Source: Lachnospiraceae bacterium
Lineage (GTDB): Bacteria; Bacillota; Clostridia; Lachnospirales; Lachnospiraceae
Assembly: GCA_900755865.1 (NCBI GenBank)
Contig: CAAEHZ010000165.1
Location: forward strand, 1 to 16,027
Direction: 5' to 3'
Length of the DNA: 16,027 nt
Below, one piece after another: positions 1 to 5,887 of the stretch. The notes below the pieces were generated by a model. That model had not been told where the DNA came from, searched no databases, and saw only the letters and a list, made by a program, of their open reading frames with translations. Both the position numbers and the translations under genes were made by a program. Each line of letters opens with the position of its first letter. The stretch's first letter is position 1.

Positions 1-2
1 AA

Positions 3-761
3 GAGGTGTTATTTCAGAAGTTGTTTTCTCAGTATGGAAAAGAACTGCTGGAAGTTAAGACGGAAATCTGGAATGTGGCGGAGCGGCTTGATATTGCTTT
101 AGAAGAGGAGTTCTTACAGATTCCATACGGTACCTGGCAGAGAATGTTACAGAACTGGAGCAGAGAAGCTTCCGTGGAAAATATCCGGGAATGGGAGATG
201 CGGATTGGTTCCTGGAAGCGTCAGGAAAATATCCGATATGGCATTTTTGAAATAAAATGTATGGAGGGATATATACGCTGCTATGGAAAAATGGGGATTC
301 CTATGGAATTACAGGAACAGCGTTTCTGGCAGTATGCAGAGAAGGTGCTTGCTTTCTATGGCCCTTATTATAAGGAATTTGTATTTGAAGAGACGGCAGA
401 AATGCTTCCGGAAGAAGCTCAGCTTGCGCTGGGACTTATGCGCCTGAAGGAATACAGAGAGCAGAAGAATGATTTAAAGACGCTGGAAAGTGCAAGAAAG
501 TGTATGGGATTATATCCGGAACTGGATGAAACAATCAGTGTCTATGCGAAGTCTTTGCGGGATGAAATTGAGCGGCGCAATAAAGAAGCAAATTCTGCCG
601 CCGCAGAGTTATCTGCAGTCATTGTTTCTTTGAAAAAGGCAGCAAAGATGTATCTGCAAAGGGGCGAAAATGCGCAGGCGATGGAGATTTTGCAGCAGAT
701 TCAAAAATATTCGCCTTATGACAGTGAAGTACAGGAAATGCTGGAACAGGCTCGAAATTAA
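3..761 (+). CDS. C-terminal part of an unidentified helical, TPR-like protein (5' end outside window)
   Basis: The frame is open to the left edge, so this is probably the end of a longer protein; a GTG at 6 could start it but has no visible ribosome binding site inside the window. About 252 residues are visible. They are almost all helical, rich in Glu, Lys, Arg, Trp and Tyr, with no signal peptide or membrane segment. The last 60 residues (AKMYLQRGENAQAMEILQQI, then SPYDSEVQEMLEQARN) look like a tetratricopeptide repeat with its following helix. I do not recognise the family. Large clostridial glycosyltransferases with TPR-like tails occur near flagellar and surface-sugar genes, and glf lies downstream, so such a tail is one possibility, but no glycosyltransferase motif is visible here. 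The gene ends in TAA and is followed by a large inverted repeat. Confidence 0.6.
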   Translation, partial: EVLFQKLFSQYGKELLEVKTEIWNVAERLDIALEEEFLQIPYGTWQRMLQNWSREASVENIREWEMRIGSWKRQENIRYGIFEIKCMEGYIRCYGKMGIPMELQEQRFWQYAEKVLAFYGPYYKEFVFEETAEMLPEEAQLALGLMRLKEYREQKNDLKTLESARKCMGLYPELDETISVYAKSLRDEIERRNKEANSAAAELSAVIVSLKKAAKMYLQRGENAQAMEILQQIQKYSPYDSEVQEMLEQARN

Positions 762-774
762 AATCAAACATTCT

Positions 775-849
775 GACATTCCTTAGAAAATCTATGCTTT
801 TATCCAATGTAAAACAATTGAAAAAGCAGAAGATTTTCCGGGAAATGTC
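775..849. repeat. Long imperfect inverted repeat (hairpin) after the first gene
   Basis: Arms pair in blocks: GACATT (775-780) with AATGTC (844-849), CC (781-782) with GG (841-842), GAAAATCT (786-793) with AGATTTTC (831-838), GCTTTT (796-801) with AAAAGC (822-827), and an inner CAAT/ATTG (805-808/817-820). There is no T-run after it, so it is not a typical intrinsic terminator. It could be a decayed miniature mobile element or an RNA processing/3'-end structure. The pairing is seen directly; the role is unknown. Confidence 0.6.
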
Positions 850-890
850 TGGTGATTATTATACATACCTTTGCTTTATGTTTCCAAAAT

Positions 891-996
891 CTCCTGCGAA
901 GAACAGGAGGAAGATTGAAAAATAGAATTTTTCAATCGCGAGATTTGTGTCTGCGCGCACTTGACACAAACTCGAGATGCGCAAAGGGCGTGCGCA
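891..996. repeat. Cluster of four consecutive short inverted repeats
   Basis: Four hairpins stand almost end to end. They are CTCCTG/CAGGAG (891-896/904-909); an 11-bp perfect stem GATTGAAAAAT/ATTTTTCAATC (913-923/927-937, loop AGA); CGAG plus TTTGTGTC paired with GACACAAA plus CTCG (939-942 and 944-951 with 963-974, one bulged A at 943, and a self-complementary TGCGCGCA in the loop); and TGCGC/GCGCA (978-982/992-996). The array runs into the 5' end of the Rpn-like remnant and covers its first ATG. This fits a repetitive palindromic or MITE-like unit; whether other copies exist in the genome cannot be seen from one window. Confidence 0.6.
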
Positions 997-1420
997 GGAA
1001 TGGAGAGGAAACATCAAAATATTTTCACTTAAGTATGACGATGCTTTCAGGGAGATTATGGCCTATGAAGGTATCAGAAAGCAGCTAATAAGCGATGTGA
1101 CGGGGATTCTGGATGCAATAGAAGTGGTGAGAAGAATGAATCTGGAGAAGAAGCTGAGATGGACTTATGAGGCACGATTGAAAGCGAAGCGTGACAGAAA
1201 AGCAGAGGATGACTATGTCCGGGATGAAGGGCGCTTAGAGGGACAGATGGAAGGTCTTGCCCAGGGACGTGCAGAAGGTCAGGAGCAGCTGGCACAGTTG
1301 ATAGTACGGATGAGTGAAAACGGGGAAGCGGGGCAGTTGGAAAGGCTTTCTGATGCAAAATTCAGAAACGAAATGCTTCAAAAATATGGCTTAGATTGCT
1401 TCAAAAATGGAACGACATAG
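977..1420 (+). pseudogene. Rpn-family (PD-(D/E)XK) recombination-promoting nuclease, internally deleted remnant
   Basis: Residues 19-44 (KYDDAFREIMAYEGIRKQLI, then SDVTGI) match the N-terminal helix region of Rpn/transposase_31-type proteins, which typically read D-x-x-F-K/R-E-I-M...R...L/I-S-x-V-L-GI. Residues 46-147 match the family's C-terminal part: an LxEVRxMNLxKxLRxxYE-like segment, a repeated EGRxEGxxEG linker, and a final dimer-like helix ending in YRxxLxxKYGL. The catalytic core that should lie between (roughly 150-180 residues with the ILDVxVE and INIELQ-type strands) is missing without loss of frame, near base 1109. The reading frame starts at 965 and the first ATG (977) sits inside a hairpin array with no ribosome binding site. 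I infer a non-catalytic remnant; an expressed small protein cannot be excluded. Confidence 0.65.
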
Positions 1421-1432
1421 CAATATAAAAAG

Positions 1433-1500
1433 ACAGGAATAAAATTACTTCCTTTTGCAGATTTTAAAGTAGAAGTATATGAATTCCTGTTTTTTTATTT
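1433..1500 (+). terminator. Rho-independent terminator after the Rpn remnant
   Basis: ACAGGAAT (1433-1440) pairs with ATTCCTGT (1483-1490), with inner pairing TACTTC/GAAGTA (1446-1451/1472-1477) and CTTT/AAAG (1452-1455/1466-1469). The stem is followed directly by a run of T through 1497. This separates the remnant from the regulator-glf unit. Confidence 0.75.
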
Positions 1501-1531
1501 GTTAAGAAAGTCTAAATTTTTGACGGGAGTG

Positions 1532-1560
1532 TTGAAAAGAAGAACGATAAATCGTATATT
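1532..1560 (+). promoter_or_regulatory. Sigma-A-type promoter for the HTH gene and glf
   Basis: TTGAAA (1532-1537), a 17-base spacer, then TATATT (1555-1560). It lies 86 bases before the ATG of the HTH gene. An imperfect inverted repeat, GTTCAAAAC (1588-1596) and GTTAGAAC (1608-1615), follows in the untranslated leader and could be an operator, though this is weak. Confidence 0.65.
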
Positions 1561-1646
1561 AGTCATAGACGTAAATATTGTATGAGGGTTCAAAACGAAG
1601 GGAAAATGTTAGAACAAGTCGCAAGTAAGGCAGAAATGAGGAAATT

Positions 1647-1997
1647 ATGACAAAAGCAGAGATTTTGAAGAGAGAAATTTTACGTCAATACCGCAGTGTA
1701 CGTCAGTTTGCAATGGAAATGGGAATCCCGTACAGTACGTTGGTAACAGCGTTGGAGCGTGGAATTGAAGGGATGGCATATGGTACTGTAATTAAAATGT
1801 GTGATAAATTGAGCTTGAATCCGGTGGATTTTACTTCCCTGGAAAGGGATGCATCCCTGGGAGCACAGCTTCTGGAAAACAGGGTGATGCAGTATTACGT
1901 AAAGCTGAACCAGACGGGCAGAGATAAGGTTTTGGAATTGATGGATGATTTCGTACAGATTGACAAGTACAGGGCAAAGGGTAAAAAGGCAAAATGA
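1647..1997 (+). CDS. XRE/Cro-like helix-turn-helix protein coupled to glf
   Basis: A 116-residue protein with a lambda-repressor-like HTH domain at about residues 17-57: SVRQFAMEMGIPYSTLVTAL reads as helices 2-3 (QFA-x3-GI-x-YSTL), and TVIKMCDKLSLNP as the closing helix with the usual CxxLxxxP-like end. The C-terminal part (NQTGRDKVLELMDDFVQIDK) is the short helical tail common in clostridial Cro/CI-type regulators. No membrane or enzymatic domain is present. GAGGA (1638-1642) lies close before ATG 1647. Its last codon and stop overlap the glf start (ATGA at 1994-1997), so the two genes should be translated together. It probably binds DNA and may control its own promoter and thereby glf; the target is not known. 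It may also be a domesticated phage-type repressor. Confidence 0.85.
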   Translation: MTKAEILKREILRQYRSVRQFAMEMGIPYSTLVTALERGIEGMAYGTVIKMCDKLSLNPVDFTSLERDASLGAQLLENRVMQYYVKLNQTGRDKVLELMDDFVQIDKYRAKGKKAK

Positions 1998-3196
1998 GAT
2001 ACGATTATTTGATTGTGGGAACTGGTTTATTCGGAGCGGTTTTTGCGGCGCAAATGAATAAAGCCGGTAAAAAGTGTTTATGTATTGACAAAAGAAGTCA
2101 TATTGGCGGAAATATCTATACAGCGGAGGAACATGGAATTCAGGTGCATCAGTATGGCGCCCATATTTTTCATACCTCAAATCGGGAAATTTGGGAATTT
2201 GTAAATCAATATGCAGATTTTAATCAATATATCAATTCGCCAATTGCTGTATACGGGGAGGAGCTTTATAATCTGCCCTTCAATATGAATACATTCAGCA
2301 AACTTTGGGGGATAAAAACACCCGCTCAGGCAAAGGCAATTATTGAAAAGCAGAGGCAGGAGGCACTGGAGGAGATATGTGGAGCTGCAGATACGGCACC
2401 GGAAGCATTTAAGGCGGCAAATCTGGAGGAACAGGCACTTTCTCTGGTAGGCAGGGATGTATACGAAAAACTGGTAAAAGGTTACACGGAGAAGCAGTGG
2501 GGCAGAAGCTGCAAGGAACTTCCGGCATTTATTATCCGCAGACTGCCGGTTCGTTTTATTTATGACAATAATTATTTTACAGACAGATATCAGGGTATTC
2601 CCATTGGTGGATACACAGGGATAATTGAGAAGCTTCTGGAGGGAATCCCGGTGCGTCTTGGGGTAGATTTTAAGGAGTTTGTGAAGAAAAGCGGTGCAAA
2701 GCTGCCGGGGCAGAACTTTGCGGCGGATTCTGAAAATACGGAAAACGGTTCGGATGGAGATATATTTGATAAGGTGCTTTATACCGGCATGATAGACGAA
2801 TATTTCGATTATTGTCTGGGAGAACTGCAGTATCGTTCCCTGCGGTTTGAAACAGAGGTGCTGGAGGGTTGTGAAAATTATCAGGGAAATGCGGTGGTGA
2901 ATTACACGGAAAGAGAAGTGCCCTATACCCGGATTATTGAGCACAAGCATTTTGAATTTGGGAACCAGCCGGATACGGTAATTACCAGAGAATATCCTGC
3001 GGAATGGAAGCGGGGAGATGAACCCTACTATCCCATCAATGATGCAAAAAACAGTGCCCTGTATGCGGAATACGCAAAACTTGCCGGGAAAGAGCAGAAT
3101 GTTCTTTTCGGAGGCCGATTAGGGCAGTACAAATATTACGATATGGACAAGGTGATTGCAGAGGCGCTTGCCATGGCGGCAAAAGAGGGAGCCTAA
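1994..3196 (+). CDS. glf: UDP-galactopyranose mutase
   Basis: This FAD-dependent cytosolic enzyme interconverts UDP-galactopyranose and UDP-galactofuranose, the donor for galactofuranose in surface glycans. The 400-residue protein starts with a Rossmann FAD motif (YLIVGTGLFGAVFA, residues 5-18) and IDKRSHIGGN (31-40). Family signatures follow: QYGAHIFHTSN (53-63), YTEKQWGR (164-171), IIRRLPVRF (180-188, a substrate-binding arginine), DNNYFTDRYQGIPIGGY (191-207), YTRIIEHKHFE (311-321, second conserved arginine) and the C-terminal FGGRLGQYKYYDMD (372-385). It is slightly longer than the usual 365-390 residues because of two low-conservation insertions, near 129-139 and 229-256. There is no independent strong ribosome binding site; the start overlaps the stop of the HTH gene. 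The 3' end overlaps the convergent FliD-like gene by 4 bases. Confidence 0.95.
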   Translation: MRYDYLIVGTGLFGAVFAAQMNKAGKKCLCIDKRSHIGGNIYTAEEHGIQVHQYGAHIFHTSNREIWEFVNQYADFNQYINSPIAVYGEELYNLPFNMNTFSKLWGIKTPAQAKAIIEKQRQEALEEICGAADTAPEAFKAANLEEQALSLVGRDVYEKLVKGYTEKQWGRSCKELPAFIIRRLPVRFIYDNNYFTDRYQGIPIGGYTGIIEKLLEGIPVRLGVDFKEFVKKSGAKLPGQNFAADSENTENGSDGDIFDKVLYTGMIDEYFDYCLGELQYRSLRFETEVLEGCENYQGNAVVNYTEREVPYTRIIEHKHFEFGNQPDTVITREYPAEWKRGDEPYYPINDAKNSALYAEYAKLAGKEQNVLFGGRLGQYKYYDMDKVIAEALAMAAKEGA

Positions 3197-4491
3197 CAAT
3201 AGCTGGAAAACAGCATCCCGCTGTATGCGCTTGTATTATAGGGGCTGACAAAGGTATGCCCCGGATTTTTATAGGCAACGATGGTTTTCTGAACATAATT
3301 CATGGGGTCGATGGAAATCTGGCTGCTTTTACGGAGCAGGGAAGCTGTAAAATTCTTTAAGGGTTCAAAGGTTTCAGCGATATTGTCAGACTCGGCTGCA
3401 TTTTGCTGTAAAAGCGTCTGGTCGAAACGCAAAGTGCCATCCTGAGTAAAGGACACACCAAGAGCCTCCAGCGAACCGCTGTATACACCGGCAATCCCTT
3501 TCAATTCTGATACAAGCTGCCTGCTTTTTAACTGGGTTTCCCGATAAGCATCGGCAGCTTTTAAAAATTCGTTGTATCCGCCGATTAAATGGGAAACATT
3601 ATCTGTAAAGGATTCCAAATCTGTTTTCAGGCCAAGGGTTATGGAAGTACCCTCATCGCTGATGCCTCTCAGGTCGGCTTCAAACAGTTTACCCAGAGTG
3701 ACATGGTTGGAAGAAGAGGAGTATTTCTGACCATTTACCAGATATTCCGCGTTGGAGGCAGGATGGCTGATATAGTCCAGCCCGAAATATTCTACTGCTC
3801 CTGCTGTCTTACTTGTATGGTTATCTGAAACGGAGAAAATGTCCTGACGTCCCTGTGGAATACCGGAACTTTCGGAGGTCAGTCTTAAAGCCGTTTTCCC
3901 ATCGGATTCGGCAAGGTCTGCATGAATTCCCACAGCAGAGTGGTTGATAAGCCGGACTAACTTTTCCTGTATGGAACGGTTGGTGTCCGAGTCTTCAATC
4001 ACAAACTGAAATTCATAGTTCATGTCATTGACACTGATATCAAAGGAATAGGTATCAGGTTCCAGATTTACCTTTTCATCAGAAAGAAACATCCCAAGAT
4101 TTTCCTGAGCGGAGGCAAGGGACTGCACTGTCAGCTGCATCTCCTCTGTTGCCGCGGAGGAATCGGGGGAACCAATATAAGAAACAGCAGCAATATCCTC
4201 ATCGGAAGAAAAGGCACGCTTTTTACTTAAGGAGTCCTCTTCCTCAAGACCGCCCAGTTGGGCAATCGTATTGTGCATTTCCCGCGCATTTTCTTTTAAA
4301 TCAATAACATATTGCAGGGTAGACTGATTCGTTGTAGGAAGATACCAAGGAGCGTCTCGGTTTATTTTGACAATAGAATCACAGACACTGCGCAGTTCGC
4401 TCCTTTTATGGGCATCATATTTGGTAAGTGCCTTGGGCGTATGTACAGTGAGATAGTTATTATATATGGTATTGAGTGCCATGCTGCTCAT
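3193..4491 (-). CDS. FliD-like (flagellar hook-associated protein 2-like) protein, short and divergent
   Basis: A 432-residue protein. Start ATG at 4491 was chosen because AAAGGAGGG (4509-4501) lies 9 bases before it; the frame runs on upstream to 4659, but that part covers the promoter. Residues 118-131 (MQLTVQSLASAQEN) match the FliD pattern V-x-x-LA-x-AQ. Residues 174-210 (IQEKLVRLINHSAVGIHADL, then TALRLTSESSG) match the flagellin/FliD 'IN' motif region. Residues 248-315 (AEYLVNGQKYSSSSNHV, ISDEGTSITL, then FTDNVSHLIGGYNEFL) and 343-357 (ALGVSFTQDGTLRFD) match the FliD C-terminal domain. The canonical opening GLDTDxLVxxLM is not visible, and FliD is usually longer. It has no signal peptide, as expected for flagellar type III export. 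A filament-cap or cap-related structural role is inferred. It ends inside glf without a visible terminator. Confidence 0.65.
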   Translation of the reverse strand: MSSMALNTIYNNYLTVHTPKALTKYDAHKRSELRSVCDSIVKINRDAPWYLPTTNQSTLQYVIDLKENAREMHNTIAQLGGLEEEDSLSKKRAFSSDEDIAAVSYIGSPDSSAATEEMQLTVQSLASAQENLGMFLSDEKVNLEPDTYSFDISVNDMNYEFQFVIEDSDTNRSIQEKLVRLINHSAVGIHADLAESDGKTALRLTSESSGIPQGRQDIFSVSDNHTSKTAGAVEYFGLDYISHPASNAEYLVNGQKYSSSSNHVTLGKLFEADLRGISDEGTSITLGLKTDLESFTDNVSHLIGGYNEFLKAADAYRETQLKSRQLVSELKGIAGVYSGSLEALGVSFTQDGTLRFDQTLLQQNAAESDNIAETFEPLKNFTASLLRKSSQISIDPMNYVQKTIVAYKNPGHTFVSPYNTSAYSGMLFSSYC

Positions 4492-4602
4492 TGCCGCGTT
4501 CCCTCCTTTCTTCCGTGAATCAACAGGGTGCAGACGGGAATCCAGGTGCTTCGGAAATCCATTTCCGGAAAAACGCACATAAAAACCCACTTTTATGATT
4601 GT

Positions 4603-4631
4603 ATAGTAGCACATGGATGCAAGGAAAGCAA
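4603..4631 (-). promoter_or_regulatory. Putative promoter of the FliD-like gene
   Basis: On the minus strand TTGCTT (4631-4626), a 17-base spacer and TACTAT (4608-4603) form an acceptable sigma-A-type promoter. No clear sigma-D flagellar promoter (TAAA, about 15 bases, then GCCGATAA) was seen. A palindrome AAGCGCTT (4630-4637) overlaps the -35 box and could be an operator. The leader carries a perfect 7-bp hairpin (4552-4558/4561-4567). Confidence 0.4.
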
Positions 4632-4646
4632 GCGCTTTTGAATAGG

Positions 4647-4687
4647 AAAAAAGAAACAAAAAGATAACAAAAGAAAAATAGCGAAAA
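4647..4687. promoter_or_regulatory. Phased A-tracts upstream of the rpmG-secE-nusG promoter
   Basis: A-tracts at 4647-4652, 4658-4662 and 4669-4672 have centres about 10.5 bases apart, followed by 4674-4678 and 4684-4687. This ends just before the -35 box at 4692. Such spacing is known to curve DNA, and A-rich sequence in this position acts as an UP element for the RNA polymerase alpha subunit. The role here is inferred from position and spacing. Confidence 0.5.
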
Positions 4688-4691
4688 CATG

Positions 4692-4720
4692 TTGACGGAC
4701 GGGCGGTTATATGCTATATT
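4692..4720 (+). promoter_or_regulatory. Strong sigma-A-type promoter of the rpmG-secE-nusG operon
   Basis: TTGACG (4692-4697), a 17-base spacer and TATATT (4715-4720), 64 bases before the rpmG ATG. The near-consensus boxes and the A-rich upstream block fit a strong housekeeping promoter. It diverges from the putative promoter of the FliD-like gene. Confidence 0.8.
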
Positions 4721-4784
4721 ATTCAAGCGAGATAAGATTTTAGGTCTTTTTTTTATGCTTAAAAAACAAGTGGAGGTAGCCGAT

Positions 4785-4934
4785 ATGCGTACAAAAATCA
4801 CTTTAGCTTGTACTGAATGCAAGCAGCGTAACTACAATACTACCAAGGATAAGAAGACTCATCCTGACAGAATGGAAACCAAGAAGTATTGTAGATTCTG
4901 CAAGACACATACGTTGCACAAAGAAACAAAGTAA
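4785..4934 (+). CDS. rpmG: 50S ribosomal protein L33 (zinc-binding type)
   Basis: A 49-residue protein, the usual length for L33, a small component of the large ribosomal subunit near the E site. Two CxxC pairs (CTEC at residues 9-12 and CRFC at 36-39) mark the zinc-containing form; bacteria with zinc-free paralogues often switch between them under zinc limitation. The remaining sequence ([20 protein letters not shown]) is typical of the family. The start at 4785 is set by TGGAGG (4771-4776) eight bases upstream; the frame opens earlier, but that part overlaps the promoter. It is the first gene of the operon with secE and nusG, the common Firmicutes order. Confidence 0.97.
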   Translation: MRTKITLACTECKQRNYNTTKDKKTHPDRMETKKYCRFCKTHTLHKETK

Positions 4935-4985
4935 TTTGACCGGGCATATTGCGATATGCAAGTACGGGAAAGGCATGGTTTGAGA

Positions 4986-5189
4986 ATGGGAGATTCCGCA
5001 GAAAAGCAGAAGCGCGTTGGTTTTTGGGATGGCGTGAAAGCTGAATTCAAGAAAATTGTATGGCCGGATAGAAAGTCTACCCTGAAGCAGTCTGTGGCTG
5101 TTGTGGCAATCTCGGTTGTTGTGGGAGTAATCATAGCGATACTGGACTATTTTATCAAGTATGGCGTAAACATCTTAACATCAATTTAG
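4986..5189 (+). CDS. secE: Preprotein translocase subunit SecE
   Basis: SecE clamps SecY in the SecYEG protein-export channel of the cytoplasmic membrane. The 67-residue product has the short amphipathic cytosolic helix with the family signature (FWDGVKAEFKKIVWPDRKS, residues 13-31) followed by one membrane segment (VAVVAISVVVGVIIAILDYF). It is the usual single-span form. I chose ATG 4986 over the in-frame ATG 4956: GGGAAAGG (4966-4973) lies upstream of the later start, while the earlier one sits in a 6-bp hairpin (4944-4949/4954-4959) and has no ribosome binding site. A TTG at 4980 is another option. It lies between rpmG and nusG with short gaps. No tRNA-Trp gene is present in the rpmG-secE gap, where some Firmicutes have one. 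Confidence 0.93.
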   Translation: MGDSAEKQKRVGFWDGVKAEFKKIVWPDRKSTLKQSVAVVAISVVVGVIIAILDYFIKYGVNILTSI

Positions 5190-5206
5190 AGCGAGGGTGA
5201 TTGTGT

Positions 5207-5725
5207 ATGGCAGAGGCAAAATGGTATGTAGTTCATACCTATTCAGGATATGAAAACAAGGTCAAAGCCAATATTGAGAAGACCATCGAGAACAACAAAG
5301 AGCTTGCAGAGCAGATTCTGGAAGTAAGAGTGCCGTTGGAAGATGTCGTGGAAATGAAGAACGGAACGAAAAAGACCGTTCAGAGAAAAATGTTCCCCGG
5401 CTATGTACTTCTTAATATGGAAATGAACGACGATACCTGGTACGTTGTTCGGAATACCCGTGGGGTTACAGGCTTCGTTGGTCCGGGAAGCAAGCCCGTT
5501 CCTCTGACAGAAGCGGAAATGAAGCCTCTGGGAATCAAAGCTGAGAATATTTCCATTGACTTTGTGGAAGGAGACAGCATTGCAGTTGTCGCAGGTGTCT
5601 GGAAGGATACCGTTGGTGTGGTTCAGAAGCTGGATTACAGCAAGCAGACAGCAACCATCAATGTTGAACTGTTCGGCAGAGAAACACCTGTTGAAATCAG
5701 CTTTGCAGAAGTAAGAAAACTTTAA
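5207..5725 (+). CDS. nusG: Transcription termination/antitermination factor NusG
   Basis: NusG binds the RNA polymerase clamp and affects pausing, Rho action and coupling to the ribosome. The 172-residue protein has the NGN domain at the N terminus (KWYVVHTYSGYENKV, then FPGYVLLNMEMNDDTWYVVR and GVTGFVG) and a C-terminal KOW domain (VEGDSIAVVAGVWKDTVGVV, ending ELFGRETPVEI). The start at ATG 5207 follows GAGGGTGA (5193-5200) by six bases; a TTG two codons earlier is less likely. The gene follows secE by 17 bases and precedes a 162-base structured leader in front of rplK. It is likely transcribed from the promoter at 4692. Confidence 0.97.
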   Translation: MAEAKWYVVHTYSGYENKVKANIEKTIENNKELAEQILEVRVPLEDVVEMKNGTKKTVQRKMFPGYVLLNMEMNDDTWYVVRNTRGVTGFVGPGSKPVPLTEAEMKPLGIKAENISIDFVEGDSIAVVAGVWKDTVGVVQKLDYSKQTATINVELFGRETPVEISFAEVRKL

Positions 5726-5733
5726 GGTATTTC

Positions 5734-5887
5734 CCGCCTGTGGCGGTCAAAATACAAATGGAGCGTTTTCGCTCCGGCAACAAAGTGGGAGCAGATGCGG
5801 AAACAAAAGCATTCTGCGCCGAAATTCCGTTAGAATCAGCCGGATATGCCGGTGATAACGGTTTACCACATTATAGGAGGTGCCAAA
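5734..5887 (+). promoter_or_regulatory. Structured rplK leader with a likely L1-binding site (L1-stalk mimic)
   Basis: GTGGGAG (5785-5791) and TACCAC (5864-5869) frame the element, with GTGG pairing CCAC. The same two words occur at the base of the L1-binding region of 23S rRNA (helices 76-78). Inside are two arms: GCAGATGC/GCATTCTGC (5791-5798/5809-5817) and CCGTTA/TAACGG (5827-5832/5856-5861) enclosing CCGG/CCGG. The ribosome binding site AGGAGG (5875-5880) follows at once, so L1 bound here would block rplK translation. L1 feedback on rplKA is established in other bacteria; its use here is inference. Two further hairpins lie upstream, CCGCC/GGCGG (5734-5746) and GGAGCG/CGCTCC (5760-5775). 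Confidence 0.65.

Noticed and set aside
852..1088. Plus-strand open frame across the hairpin array
   Set aside because: It is in another frame from the recognisable Rpn sequence, has no family similarity and crosses several perfect palindromes.
1680..2950. Minus-strand open frames opposite the HTH gene and glf
   Set aside because: No ribosome binding sites or family motifs; the plus-strand genes are certain.
4626..4640. Catabolite-response (cre) site around AAGCGCTT
   Set aside because: The palindrome fits the centre, but the conserved outer TG and CA positions are mismatched on both strands.
4492..4659. N-terminal extension of the FliD-like protein that looks like a membrane or signal segment
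   Set aside because: It covers the putative promoter and leader, while a strong AAAGGAGGG site precedes the inner ATG at 4491.
4935..4985. tRNA-Trp gene, found in this gap in some Firmicutes
   Set aside because: The gap is only 51 bases and contains no cloverleaf; only a short hairpin is visible.
5760..5775. GGAGCG/CGCTCC hairpin as a terminator after nusG
   Set aside because: The stem is only six pairs and is followed by GGCAACAAAG, not a U-tract.
5726..5790. Promoter for rplK in the nusG-rplK gap
   Set aside because: No -35/-10 pair with acceptable boxes and spacing was found; the gap is better explained as an RNA leader.
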